Part shown: in pieces, positions 14,167 through 22,148 of the stretch
How positions within the stretch are numbered: the stretch's first letter is position 1
Layout of the letters: each line of letters starts with the position of its first letter
Assembly (NCBI GenBank): GCA_047975545.1
Contig: JBKEDS010000076.1
Location: 1-22,308, forward strand
DNA length: 22,308 nt
Reading direction: 5' to 3'
Source of the DNA: JBKEDS01 sp047975545
GTDB taxonomy: Bacteria; Bacteroidota; Bacteroidia; Flavobacteriales; Flavobacteriaceae
Made by a program: the position numbers and the translations under genes
Notes under the pieces: model-generated
Database searches by the model: none
Seen by the model: the letters and a program-made list of their open reading frames with translations, nothing else
Told to the model about the DNA's origin: nothing

Positions 14167-16065
14167 ATGAGTGATGCTATAAAACACGAGTGCGGTATAG
14201 CCATGATAAGGCTGTTAAAACCTTTGGAATATTACAAGGAAAAATACGGAAGCGCTTTTTATGGGGTAAATAAAATGTACCTTATGATGGAAAAACAGCA
14301 TAACCGGGGCCAGGACGGTGCCGGTTTTGCCAGCATTAAGTTGGATACCAAACCGGGCGAGCGCTACATAAGCCGGGTACGTTCCATAGCCCCACAGCCC
14401 ATACAGGATATTTTTGCCCAAATAAACCAGCGCATAAATAAGGAATTTACCGAACACCCCGAGTATGTTAACGATGTAACGGCACAGAAAAAAAACATTC
14501 CCTATATAGGTGAAGTGCTTTTGGGCCATGTGCGCTACGGTACTTTTGGCAAAAACAGCGTAGAAAGCGTACATCCGTTTTTAAGGCAAAACAATTGGAT
14601 GCACCGTAACCTAATATTGGCGGGCAATTTTAACATGACCAATGTTAAGGAGTTGTTTGAAAACCTTATCACGCTCGGGCAGCACCCAAAAGAGTACACC
14701 GACACCATTACCATAATGGAAAAAATAGGCCATTTTCTGGACGACGAGGTTAGCAAAATATACAAACAAGTAAAAAAAGAAGGCTTTAACAAACGAGAAG
14801 CCTCGCCACTGATTGCCGAACGCCTAAAGGTAGCCAAAATACTAAGGCGCGCCGCTAAAAACTGGGATGGCGGTTATGCCATGGCCGGTATGGTAGGGCA
14901 TGGCGATGCCTTTGTGCTGCGCGACCCGGCAGGAATTAGGCCAGCATTTTATTATCAAAACGACGAGGTGGTGGTAATAGCCTCCGAACGCCCCGTAATA
15001 CAAACCGTTTTTAACGTTAAGTTTAGCGATGTTCACGAACTGGAACCCGGCCACGCTATTATAGCCAAAAAATCGGGCAAGGTTTCCATTAAAAAAATAT
15101 TGGAGCCCTTGGAGCGCAAGGCCTGCTCGTTCGAACGCATCTACTTTTCAAGAGGAAGCGATGCCGAAATATACAACGAACGCAAAACACTTGGCAAATT
15201 ATTAATGCCAAAAGTGTTGGACGCTATTGATAACGATACAAAAAACACTGTTTTTTCATACATTCCAAACACGGCCGAAACGTCTTTTTTTGGTATGATT
15301 GAAACTGCCGAAGCTTTTTTGAACAAAAAGAAAACCTCGGCCATTTTAACCGGGCAGCGCTCCATTTCGGCCGATAAGGTAACCGAAATTTTATCCGAAC
15401 GCATCCGTATTGAAAAAATAGCCATAAAAGATGTTAAATTAAGAACCTTTATTACCGAGGACAGTAGTCGCGACGACCTCGTGGCACACGTTTACGACAT
15501 TACCTATGGCGTAATAAAACCAACCGACAACCTGGTTATTATAGACGATAGTATTGTGCGCGGTACCACCCTAAAAAAAAGCATACTGAAAATGCTGGAC
15601 CGCTTAGGGCCTAAAAAAATTATAGTAGTGTCCTCGGCACCCCAAATAAGGTATCCCGATTGTTACGGTATAGATATGGCCAACTTGGAAAGCCTAATAG
15701 CCTTTAGGGCTGCTTTGGAACTTTTAAAAGAAACCAATACATACCATATCGTGGAAGACGTTTATAACAAATGTATAGAACAAACCAATTTGGCCGACAA
15801 GCACGTACAGAACTTTGTTAAGGAAATTTACGAACCCTTTACCGACGAGCAAATTTCCGATAAAATAGCCGAGCTTTTAAGTCCCGACAGTATGAAGGCC
15901 GAAGTGAAAATTATATTCCAGCCAGTTGGTAATTTGCACAAAGCCTGTCCCGACCATTTAGGCGATTGGTATTTTACAGGCAATTATCCTACCAATGGAG
16001 GCAACCGGGTTGTAAACCGGGCCTTTATTAATTTTTACGAAGGCAATAACGAACGCGCCTATTAA
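14167..16065 (+). CDS. PurF-like amidophosphoribosyltransferase, long form
   Basis: 632 residues, longer than the ~470-510 of standard PurF. PurF makes phosphoribosylamine from PRPP and glutamine, the first step of purine synthesis. The N-terminal glutamine amidohydrolase domain begins MSDAIKHECGIAMIR, so an 8-residue leader must be cut to expose the nucleophile Cys9. Other glutaminase landmarks are GHVRYGTFG, LAGNFNMTN and RDPAGIRPAFY. The PRPP loop IIDDSIVRGTT is at residues 458-468, with SSAPQIRYPDCYGID after it. Differences from standard PurF include extra sequence around residues 120-220, GHVRYGT for the usual GHTRYST, and a longer C-terminus. It may be a paralogue in addition to a standard purF elsewhere. 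The start ATG is fixed by the HECGIA motif. Confidence 0.85.
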   Translation: MSDAIKHECGIAMIRLLKPLEYYKEKYGSAFYGVNKMYLMMEKQHNRGQDGAGFASIKLDTKPGERYISRVRSIAPQPIQDIFAQINQRINKEFTEHPEYVNDVTAQKKNIPYIGEVLLGHVRYGTFGKNSVESVHPFLRQNNWMHRNLILAGNFNMTNVKELFENLITLGQHPKEYTDTITIMEKIGHFLDDEVSKIYKQVKKEGFNKREASPLIAERLKVAKILRRAAKNWDGGYAMAGMVGHGDAFVLRDPAGIRPAFYYQNDEVVVIASERPVIQTVFNVKFSDVHELEPGHAIIAKKSGKVSIKKILEPLERKACSFERIYFSRGSDAEIYNERKTLGKLLMPKVLDAIDNDTKNTVFSYIPNTAETSFFGMIETAEAFLNKKKTSAILTGQRSISADKVTEILSERIRIEKIAIKDVKLRTFITEDSSRDDLVAHVYDITYGVIKPTDNLVIIDDSIVRGTTLKKSILKMLDRLGPKKIIVVSSAPQIRYPDCYGIDMANLESLIAFRAALELLKETNTYHIVEDVYNKCIEQTNLADKHVQNFVKEIYEPFTDEQISDKIAELLSPDSMKAEVKIIFQPVGNLHKACPDHLGDWYFTGNYPTNGGNRVVNRAFINFYEGNNERAY

Positions 16066-16180
16066 GTATGCGTTTAGGAGTGTTTAATCGTTTTAAAATC
16101 AAAAAAATACCATTTTATCCGATTAAACTGCTTTTCATCTAAAAAATAGGGCTATATTAAAAATAGATAGTACATTAGCG

Positions 16181-16214
16181 CTACCATAACATAAGTAGGT
16201 TAAGTTTATGGTAG
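16181..16214. repeat. Perfect 9-bp inverted repeat
   Basis: CTACCATAA (16181-16189) and TTATGGTAG (16206-16214) with a 16-base loop, 9 bases before the terminator stem. Its role is unknown. Confidence 0.5.
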
Positions 16215-16223
16215 ATTTGGGGC

Positions 16224-16253
16224 AAAAAAGGTGAATGAAAATTCACCTTTTTT
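16224..16253. terminator. Intrinsic terminator, 13-bp perfect stem
   Basis: AAAAAAGGTGAAT (16224-16236), loop GAAA, ATTCACCTTTTTT (16241-16253). The stem has a flanking A-run and T-run, so it can work on either strand. It lies 158 bases after the PurF-like stop and most likely ends that transcript. Confidence 0.82.
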
Positions 16254-16424
16254 ATGTTTAGTAGATAGGCTAAATGAAGAATGTTTCTCTCGATTTTTTT
16301 TAGCGCTAAATTTCTTCTCTTATAAAATATTTAACGGTTGTAGGGCATTTTTAAGTAAGCTTTTAACCCTAAATGGTTGTATCTGGAAACAGGATTATTT
16401 AGTTTAGCAGAAAAATGAATCCAA

Positions 16425-16814
16425 ATGGATAAAAAAATATTAATAACCGCAGTGGTTTTAGGGGCAACAAGTGTAATTTTTGGGGCTTTTGGGGCGCATG
16501 GCCTAAAAGCACTAATTTCGGCCGAAGCCATACAAACCTTTGAAACCGGCGTGCGCTACCAAATGTACCATGCTTTATTATTGTTGTTTGTTGGTTTGGC
16601 TCCCAGCAACTTAATACCCAACAAAAAGACTGTATTTTACCTGGTGTTATTTGGTGTTGTTTTGTTTTCGGGGTCTATTTATGGTTTGGCAACAAATGCC
16701 CTAACGGGTTTCAACTTTAAAACAATAGGTTTTGTAACGCCCATAGGGGGGGCTTTGCTTATAGCAGCTTGGGTGTTGCTACTTGTGGCATTTGTTAAAA
16801 GTAAAAGGCAATAA
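16425..16814 (+). CDS. DUF423 family inner-membrane protein
   Basis: 129 residues, typical of the DUF423 (YgdD-like) family. Four hydrophobic helices are visible at about residues 5-25, 45-60, 67-85 and 103-124. Family signatures are the early GATSVIFGAFGAHGLK, FETGVRYQMYHALLL, and the glycine-rich FVTPIGGALLIAAW. The function of the family is unknown. The ATG at 16425 is preferred; another ATG 11 bases upstream opens a frame of only five codons. It is convergent with hemD, with 53 bases between the stops. Confidence 0.9.
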   Translation: MDKKILITAVVLGATSVIFGAFGAHGLKALISAEAIQTFETGVRYQMYHALLLLFVGLAPSNLIPNKKTVFYLVLFGVVLFSGSIYGLATNALTGFNFKTIGFVTPIGGALLIAAWVLLLVAFVKSKRQ

Positions 16815-16867
16815 AAAAGGGTCGATTTTTTATGCCGCCCCTTTGTATTATTTTAGATAAAAAGGTT

Positions 16868-17617
16868 CTATTTCCCTTTATTTGCTTTCTCGATATATTT
16901 TTCCAAGGCCATGGTCATCGAAGGCGTTTCGGGGGTTGGTGCGGCAATATCCACGCGCAATCCTTTTTCTTCTACGGCTTTAATGGTAGTATTTCCAAAT
17001 ACGGCAATACGGGTGTTGTTTTGTTTAAAATCGGGAAAATTATGGAACAACGACTCGATTCCCGACGGGCTAAAAAACACCAAAACATCGTAATACACGT
17101 CGGCCAAGTCCGATAGGTCGCTAATTACGGTTTTGTAAAACGTGGCTTGTTTCCAGTTTACGCCAAGGGTGTTTAAGGTTGTTGGCACTTCGTCCTTAAC
17201 CTTGTCGGTTGTGGGAAGCAAAAACTTTTCGTCCTTATATTTTTTAATAAGCGGGGTAAGCTCGGCAAAGGTGCGCTTGCCTACGTATATCTTGCGTTTT
17301 CGGTAAACTACGTATTTTTGGAGGTAAAACGCAACGGCCTCGGACTGGCAAAAATACTTCATGGTATCCGGTACCTTAAAGCGCATTTCCTCGGCAACCC
17401 TAAAAAAGTGGTCCACGGCATTTCGGCTTGTTAGTATTATGGCCGTATAATGGTTTAGGTCTACTTTTTGTTGCCTTATGTCCTTGGCGGAAACGCCTTC
17501 AACATGAATAAAAGGGCGAAAATCTATCTTTACTTTTTGTTTTTCGATAAGGTCGAAGTAGGGCGAATTTTCAATTTTAGGTTCCGGTTGAGAGACTAAA
17601 ATGGTTTTCACTTTCAT
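16868..17617 (-). CDS. hemD: Uroporphyrinogen-III synthase
   Basis: 249 residues from the ATG at 17617 (MKVKTILVSQPEP, the usual start in Bacteroidota). A TTG three codons upstream is also in frame but less likely. HemD closes hydroxymethylbilane into uroporphyrinogen III for haem and sirohaem. HemD sequences are poorly conserved; the recognisable parts are YTAIILTSRNAVDHFF (about residues 58-73), the LLPTTDKVKDEVPTTL hinge, and DVLVFFSPSGIESLF, with the two Ser/Thr-rich ends (TSRNAV and SPSGI) lining the cleft. It follows the DUF4271 gene on the same strand by 23 bases, a pairing common in Bacteroidota. Confidence 0.88.
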   Translation of the reverse strand: MKVKTILVSQPEPKIENSPYFDLIEKQKVKIDFRPFIHVEGVSAKDIRQQKVDLNHYTAIILTSRNAVDHFFRVAEEMRFKVPDTMKYFCQSEAVAFYLQKYVVYRKRKIYVGKRTFAELTPLIKKYKDEKFLLPTTDKVKDEVPTTLNTLGVNWKQATFYKTVISDLSDLADVYYDVLVFFSPSGIESLFHNFPDFKQNNTRIAVFGNTTIKAVEEKGLRVDIAAPTPETPSMTMALEKYIEKANKGK

Positions 17618-17640
17618 AATGCGCAAGTTGTAGTTTTTTA

Positions 17641-18285
17641 TTATGAAATAAACACCTTATACAAAATAACATAGGGTGCAATTTCAAGTGCGCAAAGATA
17701 CAAAATAAAATAAAACAAGTTGGCTTTAATTAAACTTTCGTGCGATTTAATTGTGGAGGCAAACCCCACTAAATTAATTAGAAGGATTAGGGCTAAAGCA
17801 ATCCAAATAGAAACCGATAACGGTAGGTTGCTGTACAGTAAAACGGCATTTATGGGTATTAACAACAAGCCTATATACATTTTATAGCTTGTTTTTTGAA
17901 AAAGGTACAAATTAATTAAACTATTTATTTCAAAAAGATTGCCTATAAAATATTCAACGGCAATTTTGGCAATAACAAAGCCCCCGATGCCCGCTACCAA
18001 CACCATAGCTTGGTTTGCGGGAACAGTATTGGTATTAAAAAAATATTGATATAAAATTAAACCGAAAATAGCGCCCGAAAGCATAAGGTTTATTAACAGG
18101 AGTACCTCAAAACGGTCCGTAAATTTTTGCTCTCTGGCGTAAATTTTAAGATATTTCGAGTTGGTTACAACATAAACAAAATCGTTAAACCGATTTGGCG
18201 CTATTAACTTTGCAGTTGCAACGGCCACAATACTTACCATAATAAAAATGGTAAACAATTCGTTAGATGGTATTTCCCTAAGCAT
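17641..18285 (-). CDS. DUF4271 domain membrane protein
   Basis: 214 residues with about six membrane helices (near residues 8-28, 58-83, 92-115, 133-153, 157-179 and 190-213). Charged loops such as YAREQKFTDRFE lie between the first two, and a further conserved-looking segment is EYFIGNLFEINSLINLYLF. The family is found in Bacteroidota, usually immediately upstream of hemD as here (23 bases), but has no established function. A link to haem metabolism rests only on this gene order. No perfect promoter box was found upstream on the minus strand. Confidence 0.82.
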   Translation of the reverse strand: MLREIPSNELFTIFIMVSIVAVATAKLIAPNRFNDFVYVVTNSKYLKIYAREQKFTDRFEVLLLINLMLSGAIFGLILYQYFFNTNTVPANQAMVLVAGIGGFVIAKIAVEYFIGNLFEINSLINLYLFQKTSYKMYIGLLLIPINAVLLYSNLPLSVSIWIALALILLINLVGFASTIKSHESLIKANLFYFILYLCALEIAPYVILYKVFIS

Positions 18286-18364
18286 GCCGTAAAATTATTA
18301 TAAATATTTAACAAGAAGGGCTAATTATTAAGGAATATTTAAATTAAATAAACTTGTAAACATG

Positions 18365-18372
18365 TACATTTG
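18365..18372 (+). promoter_or_regulatory. Bacteroidota -7 box (TACATTTG) for the glycosyltransferase-pyrC unit
   Basis: A perfect TAnnTTTG match 36 bases before the ATG at 18409. The TTG inside it is the first possible start of the open frame, but the family N-terminus favours the ATG. Confidence 0.55.
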
Positions 18373-18408
18373 CCTTACGTTAAATTTGCTTATATTGTTT
18401 CGGGCAGC

Positions 18409-19131
18409 ATGGACAATACCATAGTTATAATACCTACTTACAACGAAATAGAAAATATCGAGGCTATTGTTCGTGCGGTATTTTTGCAGTCTGGTGCCGT
18501 ACATGTTTTGGTGGTGGACGATAACTCGCCCGATTTAACGCACTTAAAAGTTAAGGCACTTCAAGCCGAATACCCCAATCGTTTGTTCTTGGAGGTAAGA
18601 AATGAAAAATCGGGCTTGGGCACAGCCTACATACACGGGTTTAAGTGGAGCTTAAAAAAAGGTTACCAATATATTTTTGAAATGGATGCCGATTTCTCGC
18701 ACGACCCCAACGATTTACCCCGGTTGTACAAGGCTTGCGCAGCCGAAGGAGCCTACATGGCCATAGGCTCGCGCTACGTTACCGGTGTAAATGTTGTAAA
18801 TTGGCCCATGAGCCGGGTATTGCTATCTTATTTGGCATCGAAATACGTACGTGTGGTTACCGGTATGAAAATTCACGACACCACGGCCGGTTTTGTGTGC
18901 TATAGACGGGAAGTGCTGGAAGCCATAGATTTAGATAATATTAAATTTATAGGCTATGCCTTTCAAATAGAAATGAAGTTTAAAACCTATCTGAAAAAAT
19001 TTAAAATAATAGAAGTCCCCGTGATTTTTACCGATAGGACTAAGGGAGAGTCCAAGTTAAGTTCCGGGATAATTTCCGAAGCCATTTTCGGGGTTATTTC
19101 AATGAAAATAAAAAGTCTTATTAGAAAATAA
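18409..19131 (+). CDS. Polyprenol-phosphate mannosyltransferase-like GT2 glycosyltransferase
   Basis: 240 residues from the ATG at 18409 (MDNTIVIIPTYNE, the standard family start). It is a GT-A fold enzyme like dolichol-phosphate mannose synthase, which moves a sugar from a nucleotide donor to a lipid phosphate at the cytoplasmic membrane face. Motifs: IPTYNEIENIE (residues 8-18), VVDDNSPD (35-42), the metal-binding DAD at 93-95 in EMDADFSHDPNDLP, GSRYVTG, and TTAGFVCYRREVL. No C-terminal membrane helices, so it is the short soluble-type form. The donor and acceptor are not determined by the sequence. It is 6 bases ahead of pyrC and probably heads that operon. Confidence 0.88.
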   Translation: MDNTIVIIPTYNEIENIEAIVRAVFLQSGAVHVLVVDDNSPDLTHLKVKALQAEYPNRLFLEVRNEKSGLGTAYIHGFKWSLKKGYQYIFEMDADFSHDPNDLPRLYKACAAEGAYMAIGSRYVTGVNVVNWPMSRVLLSYLASKYVRVVTGMKIHDTTAGFVCYRREVLEAIDLDNIKFIGYAFQIEMKFKTYLKKFKIIEVPVIFTDRTKGESKLSSGIISEAIFGVISMKIKSLIRK

Positions 19132-19137
19132 CTACTT

Positions 19138-20484
19138 ATGCAACCCAAAACTACACTAATAAAAAATGCCCATATTGTAAACGAAGGCTCGATATTTAAG
19201 GGCGATGTTTTAATTGAAGGCGAATATATTAAGGAAATAAACGAATCCATAAGTGCGAAATCGCCCGACGTTTACGTGTTGGATGCCGAGGGCAAATACC
19301 TCCTGCCCGGAGCCATAGACGACCAAGTACATTTTCGCGAGCCTGGACTAACCCATAAAGCCACCATAGAAACCGAATCGAAAGCGGCCATTGCCGGCGG
19401 TATTACCTCGTTTATCGAAATGCCCAACACCAACCCGCAAACCACGACCATTGCGGCTTTAAATGAAAAATTTGAAATAGCCGCCAAAACTTCGTACGCC
19501 AACTATTCCTTCATGTTTGGCGGTACCAACACCAATTTGGACGAAATTTTAAAAGTTGATACCAAAACCGTGGCAGGCTTAAAATTGTTTTTGGGCTCGT
19601 CTACCGGAAACATGTTGGTGGACAATCCCGAAGTGCTGGAAAATATTTTTAAAAACACCAATATGCTCATTTCGGTACATTGTGAAGATGAAGCCACAAT
19701 AAACAAAAACCTAAAGGAACACATTGAAAAATACGGCGACAATATTCCCGTAAGCTGCCACCCCATAATACGAAGCGAGGAAGCCTGCTATATATCATCT
19801 TCAAAAGCTGTGGAATTGGCCAAAAAGACAGGGGCAAGGCTGCATGTGTTTCATCTTTCAACAGGAAAGGAAACAAGCTTGTTTAGCAATAAAGCACCCT
19901 TAAAGGACAAGAAAATTACGGCCGAAGTTTGTATTCACCACCTATGGTTTTCCGATGAAGATTACGAAAAAAAAGGCACTTTAATAAAATGGAATCCCGC
20001 CGTTAAAACCGCTACCGACAGGGATAAACTGTGGGAAGCCTTGTTGGACGACAGGATTGACGTTATTGCCACCGACCATGCCCCACATACCGTGGAAGAG
20101 AAAAAAAACGTTTATACCAGTGCGCCCTCTGGTGGGCCGTTGGTACAGCACGCCCTACCTGCTATGTTGGAAATGTACCATAAGGGGAAAATTTCCATTG
20201 AAAAAATAGTAGAAAAAATGTGCCACAATCCGGCCATTCTTTTCGAAATAGAAAAACGGGGCTATATAAAAGAAGGCTATTTTGCCGATTTGGTTTTGGT
20301 GGACCTCAATACGCCGTGGACCGTTAAAAAGGAGAATGTTTTGTACAAGTGCGGTTGGTCGCCTTTTGAGGGCAACACCTTTAAATCGAAAATAACCCAT
20401 ACCTTTGTAAACGGCACCTTGGTATATCAAAATGCAAAATTTTCAGAAAATAAAGCAGCCAAACGATTAACTTTTAACCGATAA
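19138..20484 (+). CDS. pyrC: Dihydroorotase
   Basis: 448 residues, class I dihydroorotase length. The enzyme cyclises carbamoyl-aspartate to dihydroorotate in pyrimidine synthesis. Landmarks: DDQVHFREPGLTHK (residues 61-74), IEMPNTNPQT, the possible carboxylated lysine in GLKLFLGSSTGNML, SVHCEDE, HVFHLSTGKE and the catalytic-Asp motif ATDHAPHT. The first metal motif normally reads DxHxH; here the first His is Gln63, leaving His65. The other ligands appear intact, so it may still be active with an altered metal site, or could be a non-catalytic or different cyclic amidohydrolase. Its stop overlaps the next start by one base. Confidence 0.88.
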   Translation: MQPKTTLIKNAHIVNEGSIFKGDVLIEGEYIKEINESISAKSPDVYVLDAEGKYLLPGAIDDQVHFREPGLTHKATIETESKAAIAGGITSFIEMPNTNPQTTTIAALNEKFEIAAKTSYANYSFMFGGTNTNLDEILKVDTKTVAGLKLFLGSSTGNMLVDNPEVLENIFKNTNMLISVHCEDEATINKNLKEHIEKYGDNIPVSCHPIIRSEEACYISSSKAVELAKKTGARLHVFHLSTGKETSLFSNKAPLKDKKITAEVCIHHLWFSDEDYEKKGTLIKWNPAVKTATDRDKLWEALLDDRIDVIATDHAPHTVEEKKNVYTSAPSGGPLVQHALPAMLEMYHKGKISIEKIVEKMCHNPAILFEIEKRGYIKEGYFADLVLVDLNTPWTVKKENVLYKCGWSPFEGNTFKSKITHTFVNGTLVYQNAKFSENKAAKRLTFNR

Positions 20485-20918
20485 TGTTTAAGCAAACCAT
20501 TTTTTTCCTATCAATACTATTGGCTTTTTCGGGTTGCAGTTCCACTGCGCCCAAAAAGCCCAAGAACTTACTGTCGAAAGTCGAAATGGTTAATATTTTA
20601 ATTGATGCCAAGCTGTTAAACTCGGCCAACGGCGCCAATAAAACCATTTTAAGAAAAAACGGGATAGACGCCGATACTTATGTTTTTGAAAAATATGGGA
20701 TAGACAGCCTTCAATTTGCACAAAGCAATGCCTATTACGCCTACCATATAAAAGATTACGAAGCTATTTACAATATGGTAACCGATAGCCTAAAACGCCT
20801 TACAATAGCTTTAAAAAAAGAAGAAAAACGGATAAAGGATTCCATTCAAATAGCAGAGGAAAAAGCCAAACAGGAAAAACAACAGGATAGTGTAAATGGC
20901 TTAGATAACGAAAATTGA
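20484..20918 (+). CDS. DUF4296 lipoprotein
   Basis: 144 residues. A lipoprotein signal peptide ends LAFSGC with Cys18. The middle part (KVEMVNILIDAKLLNSANG, FEKYGIDSLQFAQSNAYYA, YEAIYNMVTDSLKRL) is the DUF4296 domain, known from Bacteroidota and of unknown function. The last ~35 residues are a charged helix or coiled coil rich in Lys, Glu and Gln. The ATG overlaps the pyrC stop (TAATG), so translation is coupled. I recall the same pyrC-DUF4296 order in other Flavobacteriaceae, but no role in pyrimidine synthesis is evident. Confidence 0.85.
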   Translation: MFKQTIFFLSILLAFSGCSSTAPKKPKNLLSKVEMVNILIDAKLLNSANGANKTILRKNGIDADTYVFEKYGIDSLQFAQSNAYYAYHIKDYEAIYNMVTDSLKRLTIALKKEEKRIKDSIQIAEEKAKQEKQQDSVNGLDNEN

Positions 20919-21009
20919 AATTTTGAGCATGGAAATTTATATGGCTTTGATATTCTAACCGTATGCCATTTTTGTTTCAGAACAAGGCTCATTTTGGCGT
21001 AATATGATG

Positions 21010-21366
21010 TTACTGGCCTCCATCGCGCTTAACCAAAGCATAATAATCGCCATCCAACGGTAAATAGCCTTGGTCGTAAACAAAATAATAAATGTTGCCT
21101 GTTTTGGTGGTGTAAATACTGGTAAAATGATTAAAATCGAAACCCGCCTCTATTAGTTTTGTTCTGGAGGATTTTGTTTTCTGTTCGGGGTTTAGGGTTT
21201 CTAAAATCCTATAATTTTTCCTAAGCCTGTTATTGGTATTCCTAATTAGGTTTTTGCGGTCCTTGTTTATGTGGTTGTTATAGGCATTTCGGCAGGCATC
21301 GCCACAAAACTTTTTATCTACCCGCCCTACAATTTTTTCGCCGCACTCTAAACATTGTCGCTGCAT
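21010..21366 (-). CDS. Small N-terminal Zn-ribbon protein of unknown function
   Basis: 118 residues. The N-terminus has a four-cysteine zinc ribbon, C5-x2-C8 and C21-x3-C25, in QCLECGEKIVGR and KKFCGDACRNAYNNH, similar to DUF2116-type ribbons. A basic helix follows (KDRKNLIRNTNNRLRKNYR), then a short beta-like C-terminal part with TTKTGNIYYFVYDQGYLPL. This suggests a small nucleic-acid-binding or adaptor protein, but no function is known to me. It begins 8 bases after the stop of the HNH gene on the same strand, so the two are likely co-transcribed. It is convergent with the DUF4296 gene. Confidence 0.75.
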   Translation of the reverse strand: MQRQCLECGEKIVGRVDKKFCGDACRNAYNNHINKDRKNLIRNTNNRLRKNYRILETLNPEQKTKSSRTKLIEAGFDFNHFTSIYTTKTGNIYYFVYDQGYLPLDGDYYALVKRDGGQ

Positions 21367-21374
21367 AATTTACC

Positions 21375-21938
21375 TTAATAATCGGTTATGTGGCCCCAGT
21401 TTTCACCCGATTTAATGCGCCACAATTGCATTTCGGAAATGCCAAATTGTTTGGCTATCATTTTAAGCCGGGTTCGTCGGTTGGGGTCGAATATTTTACG
21501 TTTAATCAATCTAACCTTGCCCTCGGTCAACTTAGTATAAGGTTGGTTTATTTTGCGTTTTTCCTTGCTTAAAATAACCTCGGGGTTGTTAAAATGGTGC
21601 TTTGTTAGCTCGCTTTGGGTTGCCCATTTTAAGTTGTTTGCTTTATTATTTAGTTTATTGTAATCCAAATGAATTACAAATTCCTTGTTTTCCGGGTTTT
21701 CAACAAACAATTGGGCAACAACCTTGTGCAAGTATTTGGTAAAATGTCTCTTTCCAGAGCTCTTAACATTGATAACGTCGTAGCCATTAACCGATGTTGC
21801 GCTATATGGTTTTTCGTCTTCGCCTTCGTCAAATCGCCGAACCACGCGCCCGTAATTGGAAACCTTAAAATACTCGCCCGCAGCGCTACCTTCTAATTTG
21901 TAATACTTCCAATGTTCATCGTTATAGGAAACTATCAT
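21375..21938 (-). CDS. NUMOD4/HNH-type DNA-binding protein, probably domesticated
   Basis: 187 residues from the ATG at 21938; a TTG two codons earlier is also in frame. The NUMOD4 motif is at about residues 9-35 (HWKYYKLEG, EYFKVSNYGRVVR). An HNH-3 domain covers about 70-107, with His71 (HKVVAQLFVENPENK) and IHLDYNKLNNKANNLKW. The residue before the second His is Ile89 where nucleases usually have Asn or Asp, so one metal-site residue is altered. A C-terminal helix-turn-helix-like segment (about 158-182, MIAKQFGISEMQLWRIKSGE) probably binds DNA. HNH-NUMOD proteins are often phage or intron homing enzymes. I recall this version as a stand-alone chromosomal family in Flavobacteriaceae, so a regulator is as likely as a nuclease. 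Confidence 0.8.
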   Translation of the reverse strand: MIVSYNDEHWKYYKLEGSAAGEYFKVSNYGRVVRRFDEGEDEKPYSATSVNGYDVINVKSSGKRHFTKYLHKVVAQLFVENPENKEFVIHLDYNKLNNKANNLKWATQSELTKHHFNNPEVILSKEKRKINQPYTKLTEGKVRLIKRKIFDPNRRTRLKMIAKQFGISEMQLWRIKSGENWGHITDY

Positions 21939-22148
21939 ATTCAATATTTTTTGGTGAGAGATGCCGCAATATACAAAAAATAATAGCCGTTTACAAACGG
22001 GTACAAACGCTTACCAGGGCAAACTCACACTTTTTTTGTAAAAACTTAGAGGAAAATAGTTATTAAGTGTTTGACATTCAATGAAACAATAGTTGTTTTT
22101 TTAATAGATTATTCGTATATTATACTGATAATCAATAAATTAAACACC

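Larger units (their letters stand above)
16066..16424. other. 359-base gap between the PurF-like gene and DUF423
   Basis: Holds a 9-bp palindromic hairpin (16181-16214), a strong terminator (16224-16253), and two copies of the palindrome TAGCGCTA (16176-16183, and within TTTAGCGCTAAA at 16299-16310). No gene and no perfect TAnnTTTG box were seen. Confidence 0.7.

Noticed and set aside
16815..16867. Terminator between DUF423 and hemD
   Set aside because: Only a 6-bp AAAGGG/CCCTTT pairing with a long loop is visible; too weak to call.
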